The notes: generated from the letters alone by a model not told the origin. A stretch of 8,225 bases of DNA from Bacillota bacterium (GCA_021821235.1 JAKACS010000117.1:1-8225), one strand, 5' to 3'; shown: positions 1-5,680, counted from the first letter of the stretch. Made by a program: numbers and translations.

Positions 1-690
1 TTTCATATTATTATGGGTGATCTTCCAGGCGAGGGTATGACAACAAGGTCACGCAGGGGTCATATTGATTCCTTTGATGAATATATTTTCGAAGTAAAAG
101 ATTGGGTACAGGCAGCTTATACATATGACTTGCCAGTGTTTTTGCTTGGGCACAGTATGGGCGGACTGATCACCATCCGTCTCTTGCAAGAAGAGCACTT
201 AAATTTGGCGGGCGTGATTTTATCCTCTCCATGTTTAGGCTTGATTCAAACACCATCGGGTTTTTTAAACATGCTTTCGTTAGGATTGAACGTGATTTAC
301 CCTAAGCTCAAAATGAATTCCGGCTTGACTGTCGAGATGGCAACAAGAAATCAGGATGTTCGTGAAGCGGATTTGAATGATACGCTATACGTCACAAAAG
401 TATCAATCCGCTGGTATCGTGAGCTGGTTGCGGCGATGAAGAATGCTTTTGAAAATATGGGGAAAATTCAGGATGTGCCGATGCTCGTCATGCAAGGCGG
501 CGATGATAAAATTGTCAACAAACAGGTTGTCAGAGAATGGTTCAACCATGCGCCATTGTCGGAAAAACGCTTTAAGGAATGGCAAAAATGCTACCATGAA
601 ATTTTTAACGAACCGGAGCGCGATGAAGTATTTGAATACGCAAAGGATTTTGTGATAAGCCAATTAAAATCAATTGGCTATATCGTGTAG
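1..690 (+). CDS. ytpA: YtpA-like lysophospholipase, alpha/beta hydrolase (5' partial)
   Basis: Monoacylglycerol-lipase-type serine hydrolase expected to remove one acyl chain from membrane phospholipid. In B. subtilis, YtpA is needed to make the lysophospholipid antibiotic bacilysocin. The frame is open to the window edge and reads FHII before the first visible Met (position 13). That Met lies inside the conserved MGDLPGEG segment, so it is internal; I estimate that 30-40 N-terminal residues are missing. 229 residues are visible. The nucleophile is in GHSMGG (Ser codon 154-156). The likely acid is the second Asp of GGDDKIV (505-507) and the base is His in YHEIFNEPER (595-597), so the triad is complete. 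There is no signal peptide in the visible part. It lies 12 nt upstream of ytpB, a conserved pair; in B. subtilis ytpAB is reported to be SigM-dependent, but the promoter is outside this window. Assignment is strong; the substrate is inferred from the homologue. Confidence 0.93.
   Translation, partial: FHIIMGDLPGEGMTTRSRRGHIDSFDEYIFEVKDWVQAAYTYDLPVFLLGHSMGGLITIRLLQEEHLNLAGVILSSPCLGLIQTPSGFLNMLSLGLNVIYPKLKMNSGLTVEMATRNQDVREADLNDTLYVTKVSIRWYRELVAAMKNAFENMGKIQDVPMLVMQGGDDKIVNKQVVREWFNHAPLSEKRFKEWQKCYHEIFNEPERDEVFEYAKDFVISQLKSIGYIV
658..679 (+). repeat. Perfect 8-bp inverted repeat at the 3' end of ytpA
   Basis: AGCCAATT (658-665) and AATTGGCT (672-679) are perfect complements around a 6-nt loop AAAATC. 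The hairpin lies in the last codons of ytpA, nine bases before its stop codon ends and about nine bases before the ytpB ribosome binding site. There is no following T-run, so it is not an intrinsic terminator. It could modulate mRNA stability or translation between the two genes, or be chance; the role is inference. Confidence 0.55.
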
Positions 691-702
691 AGGTGTGGAA
701 GG

Positions 703-1803
703 ATGTCATTGTCGATGACACCAATCAGTTTAATGGCACAAGTGTATCGAAAAATTTTCCCGGCGGTTCATCAGGAACTGGACTATTGGAAAAGCCGGGC
801 GCAGCAGATTCCCAATCCCGAGCTGCGCAAACAGGCATTGGCGAGTATTGGAAGCAAAACGTTTCATTGTGAAGGGGGAGCTATCCTTGCTTTAATGGCG
901 GGTAAAAGATACCGGTCGGCAGTTAAATTTATTGTCGCCTATCAAACCATCAGCGATTATTTGGATAATCTTTGCGACCGCTCTACATCGCTTAACCCGG
1001 AAGATTTTGCCGTGCTTCATCATTCAATGGCCGATGCTTTGTCGCTTGATGTGGTTTGGAAAAATTATTATCGGCTTCGAGATGATCAAAATGATGGCAA
1101 TTACTTAAATGAATTGGCGAAAACATGCCGAACCGTTTTACAGGAGCTTGAGCCTATTCATTTCGCATACATAAAAAAGTATTTGAATGAACTTTGCCTT
1201 TATTATTGTGATTTGCAAGTTCACAAACATGTTATCTCAAATGAGCGCGTGTCCCGTCTGAAAAATTGGCATCAAGAATACCGCCAGCAGTTGCCGGAAA
1301 TGGAGTGGTATGAATTTTCCGCCTGTTCTGGTTCCACGCTTGGGATCTTCAGCTTGGTTTCCTATGCCTTTAGGGATGATTTTCAAAAAGAAGATGCCGA
1401 AAAGATACGTAGCGGCTATTTTCCATATATCCAAGGGTTGCATATTTTGCTTGATTATTTTATTGATCAAGAAGAGGATCGGACAGAAGGAGATTTGAAT
1501 TTTTGTTTTTATTATCCAAATGAAGAAAAGCTGTTTAAACGGTTAAAGCATTTTTTAGCGGAAGCGGACCAGCATACTGAAAAGCTTCCCGATAAAACGT
1601 TTCATCGGATGATTAACCGTGGCCTGCTTGGGGTTTACCTTTCCGATCAAAAGGTTCAACGGCAAAAGAATGTCCGCAGGCTTGCAAAAGAAATGATTAA
1701 AACAGGCGGAAGGATCAGTTATTTTTTCTATATTAATGGACGAGCCTATCGTTTGCTGCAAAAATGGATTCCGGTCGGATTGCTTCGTCTCCTATTTAAG
1801 TAA
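703..1803 (+). CDS. ytpB: YtpB-like tetraprenyl-beta-curcumene synthase (class IB terpene synthase)
   Basis: Cyclises or ionises long-chain (C35, heptaprenyl-type) diphosphate. B. subtilis YtpB makes tetraprenyl-beta-curcumene, precursor of sesquarterpenes, and its loss is reported to raise heptaprenyl diphosphate and bacitracin sensitivity. The 366-aa protein is a full-length, largely helical member. It lacks the classical DDxxD motif; the family's two Asp-rich motifs are present instead, DYLDNLCD at residues 85-92 and DYFIDQEED at 251-259. Also visible are KTFHCEGG (52-59), the DLQVHKH segment and GDLNFCFYY just after the second motif. The start at 703 is chosen because AGAGGTG (689-695, overlapping the ytpA stop) lies 7 nt upstream. 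ATG at 715 is the alternative, with GGAAGG 12 nt upstream. Probably cotranscribed with ytpA. Its 3' end abuts a terminator shared with the convergent mnmM. No signal peptide is seen; it likely works at the cytoplasmic membrane face. Confidence 0.94.
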   Translation: MSLSMTPISLMAQVYRKIFPAVHQELDYWKSRAQQIPNPELRKQALASIGSKTFHCEGGAILALMAGKRYRSAVKFIVAYQTISDYLDNLCDRSTSLNPEDFAVLHHSMADALSLDVVWKNYYRLRDDQNDGNYLNELAKTCRTVLQELEPIHFAYIKKYLNELCLYYCDLQVHKHVISNERVSRLKNWHQEYRQQLPEMEWYEFSACSGSTLGIFSLVSYAFRDDFQKEDAEKIRSGYFPYIQGLHILLDYFIDQEEDRTEGDLNFCFYYPNEEKLFKRLKHFLAEADQHTEKLPDKTFHRMINRGLLGVYLSDQKVQRQKNVRRLAKEMIKTGGRISYFFYINGRAYRLLQKWIPVGLLRLLFK

Positions 1804-1832
1804 AAAGCCAGGCGGCTAGCCCTGGCTTTTTT
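1802..1832. terminator. Bidirectional intrinsic terminator between ytpB and mnmM
   Basis: An 11-bp perfect stem pairs AAAAAGCCAGG (1802-1812) with CCTGGCTTTTT (1821-1831) around the loop CGGCTAGC. On the plus strand the T-run is 1827-1832; on the minus strand the complementary A-run gives an equal T-run. It therefore serves both convergent operons. It overlaps the ytpB stop codon, and its loop contains the mnmM stop codon (1816-1818 on the minus strand), so one arm of the stem encodes the C-terminal residues of MnmM. Confidence 0.9.
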
Positions 1833-2394
1833 CGATCGCGATGATAAATGGCGCGTTGTTTTTTTGGTTGATAAATTGGTACTGGAGTATATGGGCTTTT
1901 TTCTGATCAAGTTGGCGGCAAAAGGTGAGAAGTTCGTCACGTTCCAGTGCACCTTCCGGATGGCCGTGGTAGATCACGAGTACGATGATGCCTTCAGGGG
2001 CCATGATTTCAAGCAGCTGTTTGATAGCAGCAATCGTCGTATCGGCTTTGGTGGTGATCGTTTTATCACTCCCGGGCAAATACCCGAGATTAAAAATTGC
2101 CCCTTTGATTTTTCCGTGATGTTCTTTAGAGATATGGGTGCTTAATGTTTCATGACCTTCTTTAATAAGAACTGCTCGTTCATGTACGTTATACTCCCGA
2201 AGCCGTTCTTCCGTTGCCAATAGGGCTGCTTCCTGAACATCGAATCCATATATAATGCCATTTTTGCCGACAAGCTCTGCTAAAAAAAGGGTGTCATGCC
2301 CGTTTCCAATTGTTCCATCGACCACAATATCGCCATGCCCGGCTGCATTTTCGAGCAATTTTTTTGCGAAAGCAAGGACGCGGTCAAGCTTCAT
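1816..2394 (-). CDS. mnmM: MnmM (YtqB), SAM-dependent tRNA wobble-uridine methyltransferase
   Basis: Methylates nm5s2U to mnm5s2U at position 34 of tRNAs for split codon boxes, the last step of a pathway that replaces the MnmC methylase of E. coli; formerly annotated as a putative rRNA methylase (YtqB family). The 192-aa protein is one class I methyltransferase domain. The SAM-binding loop is VVDGTIGNGHDT (residues 24-35). The acidic residue ending the second strand is in YGFDVQ (D52). A family-typical NLGYLPGSDK follows at 102-111. The start at 2394 is preferred over an in-frame ATG at 2418, because GGGGGAGG (2399-2406) sits 4 nt upstream of it and the upstream codons form that site. The ATG overlaps the ytqA stop in ATGA, which suggests translational coupling. 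The last codons lie in the terminator stem. Family assignment is strong; exact chemistry comes from recent work on the B. subtilis protein. Confidence 0.93.
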   Translation of the reverse strand: MKLDRVLAFAKKLLENAAGHGDIVVDGTIGNGHDTLFLAELVGKNGIIYGFDVQEAALLATEERLREYNVHERAVLIKEGHETLSTHISKEHHGKIKGAIFNLGYLPGSDKTITTKADTTIAAIKQLLEIMAPEGIIVLVIYHGHPEGALERDELLTFCRQLDQKKAHILQYQFINQKNNAPFIIAIEKSQG

Positions 2395-3353
2395 GTTACC
2401 TCCCCCATTGCTTGACAAAATTTTCCCTGCCAGCTGTTGCGCCGCTTCAGCTCTGCGTTAATGGCATTCAGCACTTCCCATTTATTCACACTCCACATCG
2501 GTCCGACCATAAGATCGATCGGCCCATCGCCAGTAATACGGTGAACAATCATTTCTGGCGGTAAAATTTCCAACTGGTCACAAACTAAGTTTACATAATC
2601 TTCTTTTGAAAGGAATTCAAGCATCCCTTTTTCATATTGTTTGACCATTGGTGTTCCTTTTAAAAGGTGCAGCAGGTGAATTTTGATTCCTTGGACGTCT
2701 AGCTTTGCCACTTCCCGTGCTGTTTCCATCATCATTTCTTTAGATTCAAGTGGAAGGCCACTAATGATGTGGGAACAAACGCGGATGTCATGCTTTCTTA
2801 ATTTATTGACGCCGTCTACATAACATTGATAGTCATGGGCACGGTTAATTAATAATGCTGTCCGCTCATGAATGGTTTGCAAACCAAGTTCGACCCACAA
2901 ATACGTCCTTTTATTCAACTCGGCTAAATAGTCAACAACGTCATCGGGTAGGCAGTCAGGGCGTGTGGCAATCGAGAGGCCGACAACCCCTTCCTGTTTC
3001 AATACGGTTTCATATTTTTCCCTTAGTACTTCTACTGGGGCATGGGTATTGGTGAACGCTTGAAAATAGGCGATATATTTGCCGTCTTTCCATTTTGTAT
3101 GCATTTTTGCTTTTATATCGCGAAATTGTTTTTCAAGATCATCGGCGCGGCTGCCGGCAAAGTCGCCGGATCCGGAGGCGCTGCAAAACGTACAGCCGCC
3201 ATGAGCAACCGTACCGTCGCGGTTTGGACAATCGAAACCGCCATCTAGTGCAATTTTAAACACTTTATGGCCAAAATGCTGGCGAAGATGATAATTCCAC
3301 GTATGATAGCGTTTATCATCCACTGCATATGGAAAAGGTTTCAACTGAATCAA
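2391..3353 (-). CDS. mnmL: MnmL (YtqA), radical SAM enzyme of tRNA wobble-uridine modification
   Basis: Radical SAM protein of the YtqA group. Genetic work in B. subtilis and Streptococcus mutans assigns it to the step from cmnm5s2U towards nm5s2U, upstream of MnmM, in organisms without MnmC. The 320-aa product has the iron-sulfur cysteines in an atypical spacing, C42-x11-C54-x2-C57, rather than Cx3Cx2C; this long spacing recalls Elp3-like radical SAM proteins. GGFDCPNRDG precedes the third-cysteine segment GGCTFCSASGSGD. ATRPDCLPDD and LWVELGLQTIHE follow, both typical of the family core. The start is a TTG at 3351-3353, because AAAGGGGG (3362-3369) lies 8 nt upstream. An ATG at 3386 would put that site inside the gene and would add residues MTLFFKKG, unlike family N-termini. 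It overlaps mnmM by 4 nt. Cytoplasmic; needs a 4Fe-4S cluster. Confidence 0.93.
   Translation of the reverse strand: MIQLKPFPYAVDDKRYHTWNYHLRQHFGHKVFKIALDGGFDCPNRDGTVAHGGCTFCSASGSGDFAGSRADDLEKQFRDIKAKMHTKWKDGKYIAYFQAFTNTHAPVEVLREKYETVLKQEGVVGLSIATRPDCLPDDVVDYLAELNKRTYLWVELGLQTIHERTALLINRAHDYQCYVDGVNKLRKHDIRVCSHIISGLPLESKEMMMETAREVAKLDVQGIKIHLLHLLKGTPMVKQYEKGMLEFLSKEDYVNLVCDQLEILPPEMIVHRITGDGPIDLMVGPMWSVNKWEVLNAINAELKRRNSWQGKFCQAMGEVT
2399..2406 (-). promoter_or_regulatory. Ribosome binding site of mnmM inside the end of mnmL
   Basis: GGGGGAGG on the minus strand, 4 nt before the ATG at 2394. It lies wholly within the last codons of mnmL and decides the mnmM start against the ATG at 2418. Spacing is short for a Firmicute, so reinitiation by ribosomes finishing mnmL may add to translation. 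Confidence 0.75.
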
Positions 3354-3361
3354 TTTCAGAA

Positions 3362-3369
3362 CCCCCTTT
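3362..3369 (-). promoter_or_regulatory. Ribosome binding site that sets the TTG start of mnmL
   Basis: AAAGGGGG on the minus strand, 8 nt before TTG at 3353. No ATG or GTG lies at a workable distance; the in-frame CTG at 3359 is only 2 nt away. The site therefore supports the TTG start. Confidence 0.7.
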
Positions 3370-3394
3370 TTAAAAAATAAAGTCATAAGAAAAA

Positions 3395-3423
3395 GTTTAA
3401 CATGAACCGATTGGTATCGCCAA
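3395..3423 (-). promoter_or_regulatory. Candidate sigma-A promoter of mnmL-mnmM
   Basis: On the minus strand, TTGGCG (3418-3423) and TTAAAC (3395-3400) are separated by exactly 17 nt. The -35 is good, the -10 is weak (TTAAAC against TATAAT). Placement 26 nt before the ribosome binding site is sensible. It is the best candidate I found in the divergent region, but other assignments are possible. Confidence 0.4.
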
Positions 3424-3427
3424 TGGG
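3407..3427. repeat. Imperfect inverted repeat over the mnmL promoter
   Basis: CCGATTGG (3407-3414) and CCAATGGG (3420-3427) pair in 7 of 8 positions around TATCG. The core ATTGG-N5-CCAAT is perfect. It covers the candidate -35 element of the mnmL promoter, so it could be an operator; no regulator is identified and chance is not excluded. Confidence 0.35.
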
Positions 3428-3552
3428 AAGGATATTTCCAGTAAAAGCAGCTGCCAAAATTTAGTTTGTTTCCTGCGTGATAGGAAAAATGAATGTGAAC
3501 ACAATAAGAAAAGAAGCTAGATGCTTCAATGCAGTTTGAAAGGGGTTTTTTG

Positions 3553-3816
3553 ATGGCGACTCGTGAATCAGTTGAAAATTTGCTGCAAAAGTGCGAAGAT
3601 ACGATTTCCTTTGCCCAAGATCAATTTAAAGAAAGCAGCCTACAAGAGCACTACAATAATGACAACTATACGGATGCATTGCAGCAGCTTGAGGAAGCCT
3701 ATCATGATATTGCGAAAATGGCCCATAGCGCAAATGCTCAACAGCGTGAGCAGCTGCACCGCATTCGATTGCAAATTCAGCAGCTACAAAATACGATGAT
3801 TCTGCAAGAACAATAA
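3553..3816 (+). CDS. ytzC: YtzC family small protein (DUF2524)
   Basis: Conserved small Bacillus protein of unknown function; the name rests on its position next to ytqA and on its overall look, MATRESVENLLQ at the N-terminus with a helical body. The 87-aa product is rich in Gln, Glu, His and Ala and has no cysteine-based or catalytic motif. Residues from about 35 to the end have heptad-like spacing of Leu, Ile and Ala, so a helical hairpin or coiled coil is likely. There is no signal peptide or membrane segment. The start at 3553 is chosen because GAAAGGGG (3538-3545) sits 7 nt upstream; an ATG at 3529 would place that site inside the gene. It is 15 nt upstream of the next small gene and shares its terminator, so the two form an operon. 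No convincing sigma-A promoter is visible upstream. Confidence 0.82.
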   Translation: MATRESVENLLQKCEDTISFAQDQFKESSLQEHYNNDNYTDALQQLEEAYHDIAKMAHSANAQQREQLHRIRLQIQQLQNTMILQEQ

Positions 3817-3831
3817 AGGGGGAAAAAGGGA

Positions 3832-4011
3832 TTGAAAAAGCGGTCAAAACAACAGAACCCTGAGCAAAAAACGCGAAATGGCCAAAATAATCAAGATCTG
3901 GAGCTGGGCAAAGATTACGACCTTGTCAAAACAGCAAAAAAGAAATATGAAAAAGCCGGCGGCCAGCCTGTAAAATCAAAATTTCATCCGGAACCGGAAC
4001 AATCATCTTAA
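3832..4011 (+). CDS. Unrecognised 59-aa highly charged protein, TTG start
   Basis: I do not recognise this protein with any certainty. AAAGGGGG (3815-3822) lies 9 nt before a TTG codon, and the frame runs 59 codons to TAA, with the terminator hairpin starting 8 nt later. That tight fit between ribosome binding site, frame and terminator supports a real gene. The product has 12 Lys and 2 Arg against 8 acidic residues, 7 Gln, one Phe, and no Cys, Trp or Met beyond the start. The N-terminal third is Gln/Asn/Lys-rich and probably disordered. The middle (about residues 22-41, LELGKDYDLVKTAKKKYEKA) could form a helix, and the Pro-rich tail FHPEPEQSS looks extended. In composition it recalls the minor small spore proteins of Bacillus, but that is a guess from composition only. 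Cotranscribed with ytzC. Confidence 0.72.
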   Translation: MKKRSKQQNPEQKTRNGQNNQDLELGKDYDLVKTAKKKYEKAGGQPVKSKFHPEPEQSS

Positions 4012-4019
4012 AGAAGTTT

Positions 4020-4053
4020 GCCCTTAACAGCGATGTTAAGGGCATTGATTTTT
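4020..4053 (+). terminator. Intrinsic terminator of the ytzC operon
   Basis: GCCCTTAACA (4020-4029) pairs perfectly with TGTTAAGGGC (4034-4043), a 10-bp stem closed by the GNRA-type tetraloop GCGA, followed by ATTGATTTTT (4044-4053). It begins 8 nt after the stop of the 59-aa gene and isolates the ytzC operon from the transporter gene. Confidence 0.88.
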
Positions 4054-4103
4054 AGACTTCGGACATTTAGCCGCACGGTAAAAACGAAGCTGTGAAAAAA
4101 AGA

Positions 4104-4132
4104 TTGCACCTACCGAAAAAAAAGACTACAAT
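4104..4132 (+). promoter_or_regulatory. Sigma-A promoter of the MFS transporter gene
   Basis: TTGCAC (4104-4109), a 17-nt A-rich spacer, and TACAAT (4127-4132): each box matches the consensus in five of six or four of six positions, with ideal spacing. Transcription should begin near 4139, giving a leader of about 30 nt before the ATG at 4170. The promoter lies inside the in-frame upstream extension (GTG at 4092) and so argues against that longer start. Confidence 0.75.
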
Positions 4133-4169
4133 TGCTTTTGTTTTGAAATTAAAAAAAGGAGCAATTTGT

Positions 4170-5345
4170 ATGCCCCGTGCGATATGGCTTTTAGTAATCG
4201 GAATGGCGGTAAATGTGACCGGAAATTCGTTTTTATGGCCGTTAAATACAATTTATATTCACGATTCTTTGGGGAAATCGCTATCGGTTGCAGGTATTGT
4301 GCTTATGCTCAACTCGGCTGCAAGTGTGATGGGCAATCTGATCGGTGGCAGTTTGTTTGACCGAATTGGCGGATATCGCTCGATCCTTACTGGAATAGGG
4401 ATTGCATTGCTTGCACTTGTCGGCTTAACCCTTTGGCATGGCTGGCCAGAATATGTTATTTTTCTCATTATTATTGGATTTGGAACCGGTATTATTTTTC
4501 CATCTATGTATGCGATGGCGGGATCGGTATGGGAGGAAGGCGGGCGCAAAGCGTTCAATGCGATTTACATTGCTCAAAATCTCGGTGTTGCGATCGGATC
4601 ATCGCTTGGCGGTGTAGTTGCGGACTATTCCTTCCAGCTTATTTTTTTGGCAAATACGCTTCTTTATATCGTCTTTCTGCTGATTGCTTTTTTCGGCTAC
4701 AAAGGGATGTCAGTCAAAGCTGGAAAAAGAATCACCACGAAATCGGAAAAAGTATCGTTCAAAAATAACCGGAATTTACGTGCCTTAATGGTTCTCAGTT
4801 TAGGCTATTTATTAGCCTGGGTCGCCTATGTGCAATGGTCGACAACGATTGCTGCCTATACGCAGCAAATCAACATTTCTCTTACTCAATACAGCTTGCT
4901 TTGGACGATAAATGGTACGCTAATTGTTCTTGGTCAGCCGCTCGTGAAACTTTTTATCAAACATTTTGCTAAAACATTAAAAATCCAAATGTTGGCCGGA
5001 ATTTTCATTTTTATCGTTTCTTTTTTAGCAGCCAGCATGGCAGACAGTTTTTCAGGATTTATGGCCGCTATGGTCATTTTGACAATTGGGGAAATGTTTG
5101 TCTGGCCTGCAGTTCCAACCGTTGCATATGATTTGTCACCGAAAGGCCGGGAAGGCTTTTACCAAGGTGTTGTCAATAGCACCGCAACAGGCGGGAGGAT
5201 GGTGGGCCCGCTTCTCGGCGGAATGCTCGTAGATCTGTATGGAATGCCGATGCTGTTTCTTGTATTGATTGGTTTATTTATCCTGTCTCTGCTCACCACT
5301 GTTCTTTATGATCGGGGATTAACGGAAGGTGGAAAGGAAGCCTAA
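4170..5345 (+). CDS. yttB: Major facilitator superfamily transporter, YttB-like
   Basis: Integral membrane transporter, probably a proton-coupled efflux pump of the 12-helix drug:H+ antiporter type; the substrate is unknown. 391 residues. Hydrophobic segments run throughout, starting at residues 5-25. The loop between helices 2 and 3 carries motif A as GGSLFDRIGGYR (59-70). The first half ends near 175-180, before a basic central loop (KAGKRITTKSEK). A second set of segments follows, and the last loop region has EGFYQGVVNSTATGGRMVGPLLGG, a motif-C/G-like glycine-rich stretch, with an RGLTEGGKEA tail. The ATG at 4170 is chosen because AAAGGAG (4155-4161) is 8 nt upstream and the promoter lies just before it. 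It has its own promoter after the ytzC terminator. No terminator is visible before the leuS promoter. The yttB name relies on position next to leuS and on recollection of the B. subtilis protein. Confidence 0.85.
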   Translation: MPRAIWLLVIGMAVNVTGNSFLWPLNTIYIHDSLGKSLSVAGIVLMLNSAASVMGNLIGGSLFDRIGGYRSILTGIGIALLALVGLTLWHGWPEYVIFLIIIGFGTGIIFPSMYAMAGSVWEEGGRKAFNAIYIAQNLGVAIGSSLGGVVADYSFQLIFLANTLLYIVFLLIAFFGYKGMSVKAGKRITTKSEKVSFKNNRNLRALMVLSLGYLLAWVAYVQWSTTIAAYTQQINISLTQYSLLWTINGTLIVLGQPLVKLFIKHFAKTLKIQMLAGIFIFIVSFLAASMADSFSGFMAAMVILTIGEMFVWPAVPTVAYDLSPKGREGFYQGVVNSTATGGRMVGPLLGGMLVDLYGMPMLFLVLIGLFILSLLTTVLYDRGLTEGGKEA

Positions 5346-5368
5346 AGTCAATCCGTACTTGCCAAAAC

Positions 5369-5397
5369 TTGCATCCAACCCGAAAGTTTATTAAAAT
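5369..5397 (+). promoter_or_regulatory. Sigma-A promoter of the leuS T-box leader
   Basis: TTGCAT (5369-5374) and TAAAAT (5392-5397) are separated by 17 nt, so transcription should begin near 5404, about 20 nt before the first T-box stem. TATACT at 5403-5408 is an alternative -10, but it lacks a good -35 at the right distance. The promoter begins only 24 nt after the transporter stop codon. Confidence 0.65.
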
Positions 5398-5423
5398 AAC
5401 CGTATACTTTTCATATTGATAAT

Positions 5424-5680
5424 AACAATGACGAGGAATAGTAATGATTTTTCTCCGCATATTAGAGAATTGGCGGTGGGTGCAAGCCAATCGGGGAAAT
5501 CATGAACTCGCCTCCGAAGTTGCAAACATGAAAACCTCCGGTGCCAACCGAAAAGTAATGTTTGCCGCATGCTGCGTTAAGGTGTTAAGCGAGTGCATTT
5601 TTGAATATGCACTAATGTGGGTGGTACCGCGGGAGATCGATACATATTCCTCTCGTCCCGTTTGGGATGGGAGGTTTTTT
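5424..5680 (+). promoter_or_regulatory. Leucine T-box riboswitch (leuS leader)
   Basis: Senses uncharged tRNA-Leu and allows leuS transcription when it accumulates. Stem I starts at about 5426 (CAA pairing with TTG at 5520-5522). The kink-turn element ATGACGAGG is closed by GAGG (5433-5436) with CCTC (5511-5514). AGTA (5440-5443) faces GAA-CTC, so the specifier is CTC, a Leu codon, at 5507-5509. AGAGA is at 5464-5468, and the distal hairpin ATTGGC/GCCAAT (5469-5474, 5486-5491) encloses a GGTG. Stem III is AGTGCAT/ATGCACT (5592-5598, 5607-5613). The T box GGGTGGTACCGCG is at 5619-5631; its bulge TGGTACC (5622-5628) presents T to a discriminator A, as in tRNA-Leu. In the antiterminator, GGG (5619-5621) pairs with CCC (5657-5659) and GCG with CGT (5654-5656). 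Stem II and the IIA/B pseudoknot should lie in 5525-5590; I see a CGGT/ACCG hairpin (5539-5550) there but have not modelled the rest. Confidence 0.95.
5649..5680 (+). terminator. Regulated terminator of the leuS T-box
   Basis: CCTCTCGTCCC (5649-5659) pairs with GGGATGGGAGG (5664-5674) over 11 bp (two G-T wobbles), with a GTTT loop and the run TTTTTT at 5675-5680. Its 5' arm supplies CGTCCC (5654-5659), which the antiterminator also needs, so the two structures exclude each other. This is the default off state when tRNA-Leu is charged. Confidence 0.92.

Noticed and set aside
13..690. ytpA starting at the first visible ATG
   Set aside because: The frame is open upstream to base 1, the codons before it match the family, there is no ribosome binding site, and the ATG lies inside a conserved segment; the gene is cut by the window edge.
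3480..3506. Sporulation-type promoter (ATA or GTGATA with CACAATA) before ytzC
   Set aside because: Only the -10 is a fair match and the -35 is poor for both sigma-E and sigma-G, so I do not list it as a feature.
4092..4169. GTG-started N-terminal extension of the transporter
   Set aside because: A good sigma-A promoter (4104-4132) lies inside it, and the ATG at 4170 has a well-placed AAAGGAG and begins directly with the first membrane helix.
4259..4558. 99-codon minus-strand frame inside the transporter gene
   Set aside because: It is antisense to a clear membrane protein gene, has no recognisable family or start signal, and its composition is that of a complementary-strand shadow.
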